A DNA stretch of 46,561 nt from Methylocystis echinoides (GTDB lineage: Bacteria; Pseudomonadota; Alphaproteobacteria; Rhizobiales; Beijerinckiaceae), in assembly GCF_027923385.1 (NCBI RefSeq), contig NZ_BSEC01000008.1, positions 1-46,561 of the forward strand, read 5' to 3'. Numbering within the stretch: position 1 is the first letter of the stretch; each line of letters begins with the position of its first letter. This document shows positions 35,026-44,160 of the stretch, one piece after another. The notes under the pieces were generated by a model, which worked only from the letters and a program-made list of their open reading frames with translations, was not told the origin of the DNA and made no database searches. The translations under genes and the position numbers were made by a program.

Positions 35026-35769
35026 TGCGGCGCTTATAGCGACCGAATCCCTCTCTGGCAAGCGGTGCGGCAAGATAATACGCATTTTATCATTGGCAAA
35101 ATCTGTATAGGTTCTCATCCGAACCTATAATATTTCGAGAACGCAATCTATCCTAGGCGACGTATTGGAGTAGGTATTAAATACTGAGGCCTATATACTC
35201 GTATGTATTCGTTTTTCGTGCTGCAGGTCCACAGATAGCTAAATTGTGCACTGCGATCGTCAGCTTTCTCCGTCTCGTGAAGGGTATTTGGTGCAAGCGC
35301 TGGGCGTAGTCGTTTGCACGCTGAGTACAGCCTGAAGCACCTTAAACGGGCTGGGAACCGAAACCGTTGCAGCGACAAATGGAGTATCGCTGTCAGAAAG
35401 GCGTTCAAAGCTGCCGTAGCATGACGCCGCTGCTGATGCTGTGCGAACGATTCTTGGTGTCCCAAGCGACCAATGCGGCGATGTGGTCGAAGGGCTCGCG
35501 CGGGGGGGGGGGGACAACGCGGAATTCGACCCTGGCTCTGACGGTGTGCATGCTCCGCGACGTAGCCGACCCGGCCTGACTCGCTGCGAACGTCGGCGGC
35601 TTACAGCGCACTCTTGCTCCGCTTCCGTTCCCTGAGACGCGGCCGACTGCTCCCCCGTCTGGCAGCTCTTAGGATAACTCAGGACCTTCGAAGCCGGAGA
35701 AGCGTGCATCTGACATTCTGGCATTGATGATTCGAGGGGTGCTAGACGTCATGCCCAGGAGCGCTCCGC
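35026..35769. other. Gene-free stretch with a 12-G tract
   Basis: No supported gene. AT-rich at about 35060-35180, then GC-rich with short frames on both strands. A run of 12 G (35502-35513) sits inside weak opposite-strand frames (for example plus 35367-35579), none with a ribosome binding site. Confidence 0.35.
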
Positions 35770-35997
35770 CTATCTATCTTTGGTTGTAACGGTTTGGCAT
35801 GCTTCTTTTCGAGGGGTGGGAAGGCGCCTGGACCGGCGATGAACCGCTCTGATGCAGGCGAGTATGAGCCCCGCCAAGACAGTCCCCGCGGCTGCCCCCA
35901 GTGGAGCAATTAGAAATGAGTACAGTCCGAGCCAATGCCAAAAGCTGATAACAGTGATGGCGCCGCTGAGCAGGCTGGCCGATATCAAAACAAACAT
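35770..35997 (-). CDS. Small two-helix membrane protein, 75 aa
   Basis: MFVLISASLLSGAITVISFW, HWLGLYSFLIAPLGAAAGTV and LAGLILACIRAVHRRSRR give two membrane helices and a basic cytoplasmic tail. A GGAG site lies eight bases before the ATG at 35997, which decides this start. Function unknown. Confidence 0.6.
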   Translation of the reverse strand: MFVLISASLLSGAITVISFWHWLGLYSFLIAPLGAAAGTVLAGLILACIRAVHRRSRRLPTPRKEACQTVTTKDR

Positions 35998-36225
35998 AGG
36001 CGCGTCTCCGGGGGGGCGCTTCAATCTCAATTTTTATCAAGATTATAGCCGCTTCCATGCAGCCAGCCTCGGCAAGGCAATAGGAACACTTCCTAGGCTG
36101 TTCCAAGACACAAGCAAGCTTTAATTAACGCTGCACGGCATCCGAGCCGCTCGCCCGATCATAGTCTGCCTGAACAAAGCTCGGGCCTTGCGATTAGCGG
36201 ACGGGCTGTACCCCGCAGCCGAGGC

Positions 36226-36790
36226 TCATCTTATGCGATGGCTCGAGCCCGCTGCGGGGCAGCTGGAAGCAATCTGTGACTTGGACGGCGTAAGTGGCGT
36301 GCCGATGCGCGGCAACGCGGTCCGTCGGTCACGCGTTAGGATCTCGGCGCCGGGATGATGGTCCACCCAACTCGCGAGGGTGGCTGCCTCCCGATCGACT
36401 TGTAGGTCGACAGCGTGGCAACGCGATTGGTCGGTCGATCCGTGCCGTGGAAGACGCAAAAGCATGTCACCGCTCGTCCGGATGGAGGAACGCTTCAACT
36501 GCCAGGCTTCGCTTCCTTCGCGGAGCGCGAGGCGGAGGTGATACTGAAGGCCGCCGAGCCGATGGGTTCGTCGTTCCCAGAACATCGCCGCGTTCGGCAA
36601 GCGTCCGATAAAAGCTGTGGTGAGGGCAGCGGCCGACTGAAATGCGCCAGCGCCAGCGCCAAGCCCGGACTGCGACGCGTATAGGCAGCCCCTACCAGGG
36701 CAGGTCGGCGAGGGAGTGGGTGTCGTGCCCGTGCAGTCGCGCGAAGGCGTGACCGCATGTTGGACAGGCGCCGGTGGCGGGATGCGTACG
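36226..36790 (-). mobile_element. Degraded ISL3-family transposase
   Basis: Pieces in different frames match the family in order. The N-terminal zinc finger ACPTCGHAFARLHGHDTHSL-ADLPW is at 36695-36771 (family: CPxCG...RxHSRY...LADLPW). The catalytic region VDREAATLASWVDHHPGAEI-LTRDR is at about 36290-36420 (family: DREAxTLAxWLxxHPGVEIxxRDR). A VQVTDCFQLPRS-like segment follows. At least two frameshifts separate them, so it is dead. Confidence 0.72.
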
Positions 36791-37087
36791 GGTATGATGA
36801 TCAGGCGATCAGGTTTGGGTTGGACGTGATCGACCAAACCTGCAGGAATGAAGGGCAGAGAGCTCTTGATCATGCCTTTGGGGTGAGACCGGCTTCCGAC
36901 CTAAGCGCAGCGACCCATCGACTCGGGGCAACACCAGAAGCACCGACAGACCCAGTTCCGGATGCCGCTTGAAACAGCATACTCAAAAGAGGTAAATCTA
37001 GCGGCGCATCTATACCGCTAATTGACTCAAAGCCGGGTCGCCAACAGGCTGTCTATGCGCGAGAAATAAGTTGATGGTGGCTGGCAT
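36791..37087. other. Gap with repeat copy B
   Basis: No gene seen. Contains the second copy of the dispersed repeat and AT-rich sequence before the gene at 37088. Confidence 0.35.
36933..36972 (+). repeat. Copy B of a short dispersed repeat
   Basis: ACCAGAAGCA, a spacer, ACCCAGTTCCGGA, then a CTTGA end, as at 33671. It lies near the 5' end of the ISL3 remnant. Confidence 0.45.
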
Positions 37088-37639
37088 ATGAAAATACTGC
37101 GCACCGTTTTGCTGGGTTTTTCGGCCCTTTCTGCTGCTGTTTTGATAGCATTATGGGTTGTTTCTGGCCGTTCCTTTGACACGATTTTATTTGCAGCGAT
37201 TGGATTTTTATTATTAAACTGCTTTTATATTTCTATATCGCGGCCGACATTGAAAACTAGTGATATCCTTTCACAGGCTTCAAGCAGTTTAGCCGTCGTT
37301 TCATTGGAGCTGCAGAACCAGGCCCGTGAAGCACGAACTCGAGAAGTAGAAGCCGAACAGCGGCGGCTCGTTGTAGCTGAGCACAATCATTACAAGCTGC
37401 AGGTAGCTAAAGACATGCTCCAGCACTTGCGCCCAAAACTGCCGCTGGACCGAAACGGCGAGGCGGTGCCTCGGAAGCTCACTCCTCAGATACCGTCGGC
37501 GCATGATGCAGCTGTTGTGCGGCTTCCCGCTCCGCAGCCGGTCAAGGATTTTCAACACTTAAACGGGTACAGACCTGTCGAGAAAACAACTCAGCCCGTT
37601 GCCCAGGTAGATCCGGCACCCTCGACTACCATCATCTAA
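37088..37639 (+). CDS. Two-helix membrane protein with coiled coil, 183 aa
   Basis: Two N-terminal membrane helices (TVLLGFSALSAAVLIALWVV; FDTILFAAIGFLLLNCFYIS), then a coiled coil (LAVVSLELQNQAREARTREV; EAEQRRLVVAEHNHYKLQVA) at about 75-115 and a proline-rich, likely disordered tail. The cytoplasmic coiled coil suggests a scaffold or sensor-like structural protein. The ATG has no strong ribosome binding site. The gene is AT-rich compared with the core genes. Family not recognised. Confidence 0.6.
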   Translation: MKILRTVLLGFSALSAAVLIALWVVSGRSFDTILFAAIGFLLLNCFYISISRPTLKTSDILSQASSSLAVVSLELQNQAREARTREVEAEQRRLVVAEHNHYKLQVAKDMLQHLRPKLPLDRNGEAVPRKLTPQIPSAHDAAVVRLPAPQPVKDFQHLNGYRPVEKTTQPVAQVDPAPSTTII

Positions 37640-38287
37640 AGCAGTGTTACGCAAATGATTATCTAGCGCAGTTCCTCAGGCTGAACGTCAGCGTCGATTA
37701 CTTGAAATTCAAGTAATTTTTTACGTGCCAGAACGGCCGCTTCTAAGCTACCATGGTCGAGGTGGTTCCGGATATCTATCGTTGGCGGCAGACCTAGGCC
37801 GGTCTATCACGAACGAGCCGAATTATTTATATTGACTCTTGCAAAAATTCTAAGGTCCCTAATCTGTGTAGGTGTTATAATGTCGATGGCCGAGATCGAT
37901 GGCATCGTCGAATTTGCTGCGAGTTCGGAAGTTTACTACACTCGGTTGACGGCAGAAGTGCTACCGAGCTGACCATTGCGCGGGCTACTTGAGCGGCATT
38001 GCGAGATCGTGCCGCGGCCCGGAATGCGCTTGCTCTACTCTGCTTGACGAGCCCCGTCGTGAGACAGATCAGCCGCCTGAAACGGGCGACATGCGCCAGT
38101 GCTAAATTTGATTCGCTCCGTACCTGCGTCGTCGCGGCATAGGCAGCCCGCGCCGGAATTGCCAAAAGACCCGATTCTGAATCTCGCTTAATACCCGGAT
38201 TGTAGGGACTTGATAGGAGCGTTGGCCGTATGCCTTCCATAGTCGAACCCGGGCCTTAGCGCCGCGTTGTGCCGGCGGAGCAAAGAC
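37640..38287. other. Gene-free stretch
   Basis: About 650 bases without a supported gene, AT-rich at 37790-37880. A third, weaker copy of the dispersed repeat (GACCCGATTCTGAATCTCGC) lies at 38168-38191. Short frames at 37880-38150 look like a decayed gene but match nothing I know. Confidence 0.35.
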
Positions 38288-38578
38288 ATGAACACCGCCC
38301 GCCTCGCTATCGCAGCCTTCGCCGTTTCGCTGAGCCTGAATGCCGCAGAGGCGTCCGATCCAGAGAATACTAGCAGCATAGCTCAGTCTGAAACGGTTGA
38401 GATCGCGCTAGGGGCATCTATCGGTAATCCGAATAAGAAGTCAGGACTGGAGGATAGCACCGCTTCGGTCGTCCTCCCCAAAGTGAGCGTAACTGCCGCA
38501 CCCACCCGGACGTTGAAATCTTTGCCGCCGCTGGAGCCGCTCCCGAAGTGGGATCCTCGCGTCTGTGTCGGCTGCTGA
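38288..38578 (+). CDS. Small secreted protein with C-x-G-C tail, 96 aa
   Basis: Signal peptide MNTARLAIAAFAVSLSLNAA (cleavage after AEA near residue 22). The mature part is Ser/Thr/Pro-rich with a proline-flanked basic end (RTLKSLPPLEPLPKWDPRV) and terminates in CVGC. GGAG lies eight bases before the ATG. A lipoprotein at 41540 ends in the similar CTGC. Two end cysteines could bind a metal or form a disulphide. Function unknown. Confidence 0.6.
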   Translation: MNTARLAIAAFAVSLSLNAAEASDPENTSSIAQSETVEIALGASIGNPNKKSGLEDSTASVVLPKVSVTAAPTRTLKSLPPLEPLPKWDPRVCVGC

Positions 38579-38612
38579 CCTGGTGTCAGCAACGTCTTCG
38601 GGGCGCAGAGAT

Positions 38613-38688
38613 TGGTGGGCCCGGCAGGACTCGAACCTGCAACCAGACCGTTATGAGCGGTCGGCTCTAACCGTTGAGCTACAGGCCC
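38613..38688 (-). tRNA. tRNA with anticodon CAT (probably Ile2, possibly Met)
   Basis: A complete cloverleaf of 76 bases on the minus strand. The acceptor stem pairs GGGCCTG with CGGGCCC, discriminator A, and CCA is encoded. The anticodon stem GACCG/CGGTC carries loop CTCATAA (CAT at 38653-38655), and the T-arm loop is GTTCGAGTC. CAT is read either by elongator Met or by Ile2, whose first anticodon base TilS changes to lysidine. The body resembles alphaproteobacterial Ile2 genes. Confidence 0.93.
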
Positions 38689-38764
38689 TTGCGTCCGCAG
38701 AGCCCTCGCGGGCCCGCGGGCGCGATCGATGCCTCGTTCGAGTGCGACAGAAGAATAATCAGCC

Positions 38765-39292
38765 TTACTCGGCCGCCTCAGCCTTACCGCCGAAATCGTG
38801 GTCGTTCTCGCCGTCGCCCTCGTCTTCATCATCTGAGGTATGGTTGGCGGCAGGGGTCGCAGCAGGAGTGCCGGAGTGGTAAGTGTCGCCGTGGCGCTCA
38901 AGTTCGCCGCTGCTGGACATCACGCTCAGGTACGTCGCGAGGGTATTGGCGGCTACGTCCGTGAGGCGTTCCGTGATTTGAGCATGCGTCAAACCCTCAG
39001 GTCCCGCGTTCTCGAGAAGCGCCTTCAAGCGTCCTTTGGCGGAATTGGCGCGCGGCCCACGGGGACCGCGGGTCCCACGAGGTTGATCGTCGCTTGCAAA
39101 CGCACGGCGCCGCTTCGGCTGATCCTCGGTCGGCTCGACTATAGGCGTGCCTTCCACGATCGATGCGAGCGACCGCTCGGCGAGACGGAGCTTCGTCAGC
39201 TCGGCGCTGATCCGCTCAAACTCAGCCTCGAGGGACCCGCGCTGCTGCCTCACGTTGGCAAGCGCCTTCGTCAAAGTGTCGTCATTTGCCAT
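38765..39292 (-). CDS. Coiled-coil protein with winged-helix-like domain, 175 aa
   Basis: MANDDTLTKALANVRQQRGS begins an N-terminal coiled coil (EAEFERISAELTKLRLAERS). A basic, disordered linker (KRRRAFASDDQPRGTRGPRG) follows, then a domain like a winged helix (AKGRLKALLENAGPEGLTHA; ITERLTDVAANTLATYLSVM; GELERHGDTYHS), and an acidic tail (TSDDEDEGDGENDHDFGGKA). It probably binds DNA. The frame is open 21 codons upstream from a TTG; the ATG at 39292 is preferred. Family not recognised. Confidence 0.65.
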   Translation of the reverse strand: MANDDTLTKALANVRQQRGSLEAEFERISAELTKLRLAERSLASIVEGTPIVEPTEDQPKRRRAFASDDQPRGTRGPRGPRANSAKGRLKALLENAGPEGLTHAQITERLTDVAANTLATYLSVMSSSGELERHGDTYHSGTPAATPAANHTSDDEDEGDGENDHDFGGKAEAAE

Positions 39293-39748
39293 TGGTCGAT
39301 CAACTTCTTCGGTTTCAGGGCGTCGATCTGCAGGCGCAGTCGCTATGCGTATCAACGGAGTGCCCTCCAGCGGCCTGCTTGCAGCCTCATGTTTCCGTTA
39401 CCACCCGCCATAAACGGCCTTACATATCCCTTTTCTGCGGAGACGATAGGGAGATGTAAAGGTGCCGCCGGTCACATGCCGGGTAACGGTATGGCCGGGA
39501 CGTTCGCCCGGAACTCAAAAGACGACGCCGTGCGCGCCTCGGTTCTCTTTGTTTCGACGGCATTCTCCGCGAGCTTCTCGTTTGGCTGACCCACACACCA
39601 CAGAGACATACGTCCTCGTCGCGCATCGGGCTCCTGCCTGCTCTACGCGTTCACCGCTCGATAAAATCAGGGCGATTTCTGGTCTTCAGAGGGAGGGCGC
39701 ATTAGGGATGAGGGTGGCCGGGCAGCTGCGTGATACGTTCTGAGCGTT
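39293..39748. other. Gene-free stretch
   Basis: About 450 bases without a supported gene, between the coiled-coil protein and the small gene downstream of the second sugar transferase. Confidence 0.35.
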
Positions 39749-39955
39749 TCAAGGGCGCCGGGCCCTGGTCATCCGGTGCCGCGCCAAAAGATCGGCGGCT
39801 CGGCACCAGATTCGATCTGGAAGCACGTATACGCGAACTGTCGCCCTCGCACCATTTAGGGCTACGTTGACGAGGTTGGCGCCGGCCAGCAGCGCTAGGC
39901 TGGGCGCTTCGTCGGGCTCGACATAGTCGTACCAAAGCGGGTTATCGTCATGCAT
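39749..39955 (-). CDS. Small hypothetical protein, 68 aa
   Basis: MHDDNPLWYDYVEPDEAPSL is followed by two strands and a helix (NVALNGARATVRVYVLPDRI; AADLLARHRM). GGAGAGGG precedes the ATG. It starts 26 bases after the stop of sugar transferase copy 2 on the same strand, so it is probably co-transcribed. Function unknown. Confidence 0.5.
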   Translation of the reverse strand: MHDDNPLWYDYVEPDEAPSLALLAGANLVNVALNGARATVRVYVLPDRIWCRAADLLARHRMTRARRP

Positions 39956-39981
39956 GACTCGGCCCTCTCCAACCCAAGCGA

Positions 39982-40770
39982 TCACTTGCTTCCGCGCTGT
40001 TCGAGGACAGCCGGGATGGTGCGCAGCATGATGAGAAGATCGCGGCGCAGGCTCCAGCGGGTGGCGTAATCGAGGTCCAGGGCCACACGTTCAGCATAGG
40101 TCGTGTTGGACCGCCCCGAGACCTGCCACAGCCCGGTAACGCCCGGCGGCACGGCGAAGCAGGTGACGAACGCGTGGCCGTAGCGGGGTATCTCGGCTTG
40201 AACAATCGGGCGCGGGCCAACCAAGCTCATCTCGCCGCGGAGCACGTTCCAAAGCTGCGGCAGCTCGTCGAGGGAGGTTTTGCGCAGGACCTGCCCAATC
40301 GGCGTGATACGCGGGTCGTCGGTGAGCTTGTGGGTCGCCGCCCACTCGGCCTGGGCCAACGGATTGGCCGCCAAATGCGCGGCGAGCACGTCGTCGCCAT
40401 CCGTGACCATCGATCGGAACTTCAGGCAGCCGAAGCGCTGCCCATCGCGGCCGATACGCATATGACGGAAGATCGGCGCCTTGCGGTCCGTCGCCCAGAT
40501 CATGAAGGCGATGAGCAGGAGCAGCGGCAGGAGCAGGAACAGCGCGGTCACCGCCACGCTGACATCCAGTCCTCGCTTGGCCGCCCAGTCAAACCGCAGC
40601 TTGCGAACGACGAACGGTGCCTCAGGCACAATCTTTTCGACGGCCACATCCGCGACCTCGACTAAATGCCCCGGCGCTTGCCCGATCACCTGAGCCAGGC
40701 TGCCAGCATTCAGCGCCTGCTGCATTGCGATATGACCGCCGAGATCATGGTAAACGTCTGCCTGCTTCAT
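39982..40770 (-). CDS. Priming sugar transferase, paralogue of the 34.2-kb copy
   Basis: 262 residues. The catalytic part differs from the copy at 34196 at only scattered positions: PIFRHMRIGRDGQRFGCLKF, TSLDELPQLWNVLRGEMSLV-GPRPI and GVTGLWQVSGRSN are all present, with a membrane helix VAVTALFLLLPLLLLIAFMI. The N-terminus is unrelated between the copies. The enzyme starts exopolysaccharide repeat synthesis on undecaprenyl phosphate. A full CtrA-type site lies 50 bases upstream. Duplicate priming enzymes may serve two polymers or two conditions. Confidence 0.95.
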   Translation of the reverse strand: MKQADVYHDLGGHIAMQQALNAGSLAQVIGQAPGHLVEVADVAVEKIVPEAPFVVRKLRFDWAAKRGLDVSVAVTALFLLLPLLLLIAFMIWATDRKAPIFRHMRIGRDGQRFGCLKFRSMVTDGDDVLAAHLAANPLAQAEWAATHKLTDDPRITPIGQVLRKTSLDELPQLWNVLRGEMSLVGPRPIVQAEIPRYGHAFVTCFAVPPGVTGLWQVSGRSNTTYAERVALDLDYATRWSLRRDLLIMLRTIPAVLEQRGSK

Positions 40771-40817
40771 AATCTCTTCTTCGCAATGGCGGTGGGGTTG
40801 AAAGTCAATAACGGGGT

Positions 40818-40836
40818 GGTTAATAAGTTCTTAACC
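40818..40836 (-). promoter_or_regulatory. CtrA-type binding site upstream of sugar transferase copy 2
   Basis: GGTTAA-TAAGTTC-TTAACC: a perfect inverted repeat that contains TTAA-N7-TTAA followed by C, the CtrA consensus. It lies about 50 bases upstream of the start codon. More GGTTAA/TTAACC half-sites occur at 40902, 40988 and 41199 in the same gap. CtrA controls cell-cycle and surface genes in alphaproteobacteria. Confidence 0.65.
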
Positions 40837-41539
40837 TGCCTGTTGGGTAGAGCACGCCGCGCGCCTGGAAGCTAGGGCGGTTCAAAAAACAGACTAGATG
40901 TGGTTAATATCCCAAAAAAACTGTTGTCATTGTGGCGCTTCCGACCGGCGGCGCTGTGCCCTGATCCGCATAGTCGGCATAAAATGCTTAACCACGTTTG
41001 CAGGTGCAGCCTAAGGCTGCATCGGGTTGGCTATATTTAACGCGTGCAGTGCACACAAAATTAGCCTACTCGAACTGCGGAAAGGTGTGGTTTAAGGCCT
41101 CGTTAGGTTCCGGTGCCGATCAGGCTAGATTGCCGTCCATTTTCAGCGGTTTAGCCCGAAGGCGGCCTGTATACGTTGGCCGTGCTCCGCCGCGATCCTT
41201 AACCCATCTGGAAAGATGGCTATCCCAATCGGCCAGTGGATGGCAGGATTTCGCCTAGCCCGGACTGCCCATTGATAGCTCAACTTTGACCCTTTAATAC
41301 CGCGTCTCGGTTCCGCCCTTGTGTCGCTTAAGCGGGAGGCCGTGCAGGTTCACGTTTTGCCGATCCGGCGCAGCGCGTTGATTGGGCAACACCGTCTCAA
41401 GTCGACGCTGTTGCCGAAGCGCCTCAGGTTGCCTTACATTAACTTTCCTGCGTAGTATGCCGACGAAGCTCGACAGTTGCACACCGCTGCGCCCTCGCGT
41501 GGCGAGGCCGCAGCTCTTATTAGAAAGGCAGACATCACC
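40837..41539. promoter_or_regulatory. Intergenic region with TTAACC half-sites
   Basis: About 700 bases with no gene. It contains an 8-base inverted repeat GTGGTTAA (40900) / TTAACCAC (40988) and another TTAACC at 41199. Probably the control region of the sugar transferase gene and of the lipoprotein gene. Confidence 0.4.
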
Positions 41540-42034
41540 GTGAAGCGGATAGGAGTCTGCGGGGCAGTGTGCTTGTTGATGGGCGGCTGCTCGCACCTGC
41601 TGAACGTGCCGACGGCGTACACGTCCTTGCCGGAAGACACTGCGGTGGCGTCATCCTCGCTGCAGCTCGATGGATCCAGTGGATCTATGCTGCCAGTCGT
41701 GGAGCCAGGGCAGTTTCGGGGATCGACAGTGGGCCCAGCCGGCACATTCGTAGATCCAGGCGCGGTGCTTCGGGCGTCCTTCAATGCACGCGCGGCCTGG
41801 ACGCCGCTGAAACCCGCTGAGCTTGCTCTGCCTCCCGCTCTTGCCGTTCGCTCTCTTGGTGCGAAGGCATCGGTCGATTCAGCTGATCTGACCAGTACCG
41901 CCAGTGTGTCCGCACCGACGGAGGGTAAGGCCCTGCGGTACGTAGTCGCGCAGTCATATAATCGCGAAGCCGCGATGGATCGCTTGGAAAAAAGGGGCCG
42001 TGCGGACGCCAAGCCTATCTGCACGGGGTGCTAG
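41540..42034 (+). CDS. Lipoprotein with C-x-G-C tail, 164 aa
   Basis: The start MKRIGVCGAVCLLMGGCSHL has a lipobox (LLMGGC, lipidated Cys at about 17), so the protein is attached to a membrane facing the periplasm or outside. The mature part is Ser/Thr/Ala/Pro-rich, probably extended, and the last residues are KPICTGC, like the CVGC end of the secreted protein at 38288. GTG start with an AAAGG site about 12 bases ahead. It lies between the polysaccharide genes. Function unknown. Confidence 0.65.
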   Translation: MKRIGVCGAVCLLMGGCSHLLNVPTAYTSLPEDTAVASSSLQLDGSSGSMLPVVEPGQFRGSTVGPAGTFVDPGAVLRASFNARAAWTPLKPAELALPPALAVRSLGAKASVDSADLTSTASVSAPTEGKALRYVVAQSYNREAAMDRLEKRGRADAKPICTGC

Positions 42035-42081
42035 CTATTCCTGCCAAGCTTGCCAACGTACGGATCGCACGTTGATGGGGT

Positions 42082-43164
42082 TCACCCGGACATCAAATCC
42101 GCGTAGGCCTTTGCAGTCGTTTTCCACGAAAACTGATTTACTCTCTGCCTGCCCGCTTCGACCAGCTCCTCCCTCAGATACGGAGAGCGCCGGAGCGAAT
42201 CGATATGCTTAACCCACATCGCTGGATCGTCGGGGGCGGCCATCAAAGCTGCGTCTCCGCAGACCTCGGGCATGCTCGCTCTATCTGAGGAAATAACAGG
42301 GCAGCCTCGTGCCATAGCTTCGACTATCGGGAGTCCGAACCCTTCCGTCCAAGAGGGGAACAATAAGCACAGCGCATGATCCAACAAGAAAGCTAGATCG
42401 TTGTCGTCGATTCGGCCGGTGAACAGAACGTTCTCGCCGCCCGTTACAGCGTCATTAGAGTATATTCTGGCAGATCCGCCGGCAACAATGACATCAATGC
42501 CGTTTTGGCCAAGCCGCGGAGCAATGTCCATGATGAGCCGCAGGTTCTTATGAGGCGCGCGCGAGCCCAGGACGAGTGCAAACGGGCGCTCTCCACCGCT
42601 GCGTCGGCCGCTAACAATAGAGGGAGCGGACTCGGCGAGTTGAGGTTCCCAATCAAGCGCATGCTCGTGACCATTGGGCAGTACAACGATCTGGGAAGCT
42701 GTCAGCGGAAGATGGTCGGCGATCTGCGTTGCTGAATAAGATGAGACACTGGTAATCTTGGCTGATCTCCGAGCTATAACGGCTTGAATGAACCGATAAT
42801 AGGCCCGGAAAGGAGCGCTGTAACTCTCAGGTCTGATAAAAATATTCGCGTCGTGAATGCAAACGACCTGCTTGGTCTTGATAGCTGGAGCTGTGTTGCA
42901 GAGATTGAGGAGATTTCCATGCCAACGGGTGGGAAGCGTGAATTGCTCCCATCTGTGGCCGCGGATGCGGCCGAATTGAACAAGCGGCATCCGTGACAGT
43001 TGCGGATCAGCGGCGCTGACCGGCGCGAGGATCGGTGCCGAGACATTCAACCTGTCAAGTGTATCGTTTAAATGTCGCGCGACGTTCCAGGCGTATCTCT
43101 GAACGCCCGTGAGATCCTGAGTAAGGAAACGTCCGTTCATGGCGAACCCGTGGCTCGGTTCCAT
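42082..43164 (-). CDS. Glycosyltransferase, GT4 family
   Basis: 360 residues, GT-B fold. The N-terminal acceptor half has VCIHDANIFIRPESYSAPFR and SVSSYSATQIADHL. The C-terminal nucleotide-sugar half has FALVLGSRAPHKNLRLIMDI, VLFTGRIDDNDL and the signature EGFGLPIVEAMARGCPVISS. It most resembles mannosyl- or rhamnosyl-transferases of polysaccharide clusters. AGGAA lies eight bases before the ATG at 43164; the ATG at 43140 has no site. It probably adds a sugar to the lipid-linked repeat in the cytoplasm. Confidence 0.92.
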   Translation of the reverse strand: MEPSHGFAMNGRFLTQDLTGVQRYAWNVARHLNDTLDRLNVSAPILAPVSAADPQLSRMPLVQFGRIRGHRWEQFTLPTRWHGNLLNLCNTAPAIKTKQVVCIHDANIFIRPESYSAPFRAYYRFIQAVIARRSAKITSVSSYSATQIADHLPLTASQIVVLPNGHEHALDWEPQLAESAPSIVSGRRSGGERPFALVLGSRAPHKNLRLIMDIAPRLGQNGIDVIVAGGSARIYSNDAVTGGENVLFTGRIDDNDLAFLLDHALCLLFPSWTEGFGLPIVEAMARGCPVISSDRASMPEVCGDAALMAAPDDPAMWVKHIDSLRRSPYLREELVEAGRQRVNQFSWKTTAKAYADLMSG

Positions 43165-44160
43165 TGTGCTGTTCCTGCATTTCTGTGCTTCGAACGTCTG
43201 CGAGCGGTGTCAGCGGCGGACGAAATGTGCCGCGCCGATTGCAATGGAATCAATCTGCCTAGGAGATAGGGCGACATCATTCAGCAAGATACGGTGCGGT
43301 ATCCCCAGGAGCTAACTAACGGCCGTGTGCTAAGCGTGCCTGACGGGAGAGTTAGGGCAGTTGCCTTCTGGACTGACCTCGTCGAACAGCGTTGCAGAGC
43401 ACGTGCGTTCTCTTCAGCAGACCCGGTCCTTCTGGGCGGTAGGGCCACCGAAGGCAGTTCCTGCGCGCGACAGCGACGCAAGTCCGTGGACTGGGCCCCT
43501 GTTCGCTGATTGTCGAACTCGCCGTGCAGGTGGGGCCGTTCGCCCACGCTGAGCATCTGCGGATGTGTCGCCGCAGTGAGGTATCTTGGCGCAAGTCGGG
43601 GACGTTGATAGGCTGCCCCTTTCAGGTCCGTCGTGCTCAGTCACGTCTAAATAGGTCAATACCGCCCCCCATTGCACCTGCACTGTGCCTCGGTAGCTCG
43701 ATTTCACTTGCGCGAAAACATGCCAGCGCGCCGGCGTTAGAGGCGTTATCAGAACCAATTGATCGCAGCGATCAAGAGGAAATCCATAGGTTCAGCCCCG
43801 GTTCGTGACAGACATGCCGGGTGGGGGGGCTCGGCGACTACTTGCGGGTTGCTCGGGCCAAAAGGCGCTGCGCGGCGCTCCGCTCGCCGGCTGCCTTGGA
43901 CCGCGAACAAAGCGATTTTGCCCTATCGGGAGGACTGCCCGCAGTTTAGAGAGGTGGGAAATTTCCAGCCAGGGTCGTATAGCTGCCTGCAAAGCCGTCC
44001 GCCTCTAGCTGATCAAACTTCTGGTCTGAACTCCAAGTAAGATGCAGGCCAGGATCCGAATATCTGAAAGGGACTGTTTTCCGGATTCGGTTCATCCGGT
44101 GCGTGCTGGGAATGTGCAAGCGCCATTAAGGGAAGCAATTCATTTGGAGGAATGCGTTTG
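43165..44160. other. Long gene-free stretch
   Basis: Nearly 1 kb between the divergent glycosyltransferase genes. All open frames are short, overlapping on both strands and without ribosome binding sites or recognisable motifs. A runs-of-G segment lies near 43822. It may be decayed mobile-element sequence plus promoters of both genes. Confidence 0.4.

Noticed and set aside
40900..40995. Second full CtrA site from GTGGTTAA / TTAACCAC
   Set aside because: The arms are about 80 bases apart and neither has a second TTAA at seven bases, so they are only half-sites.
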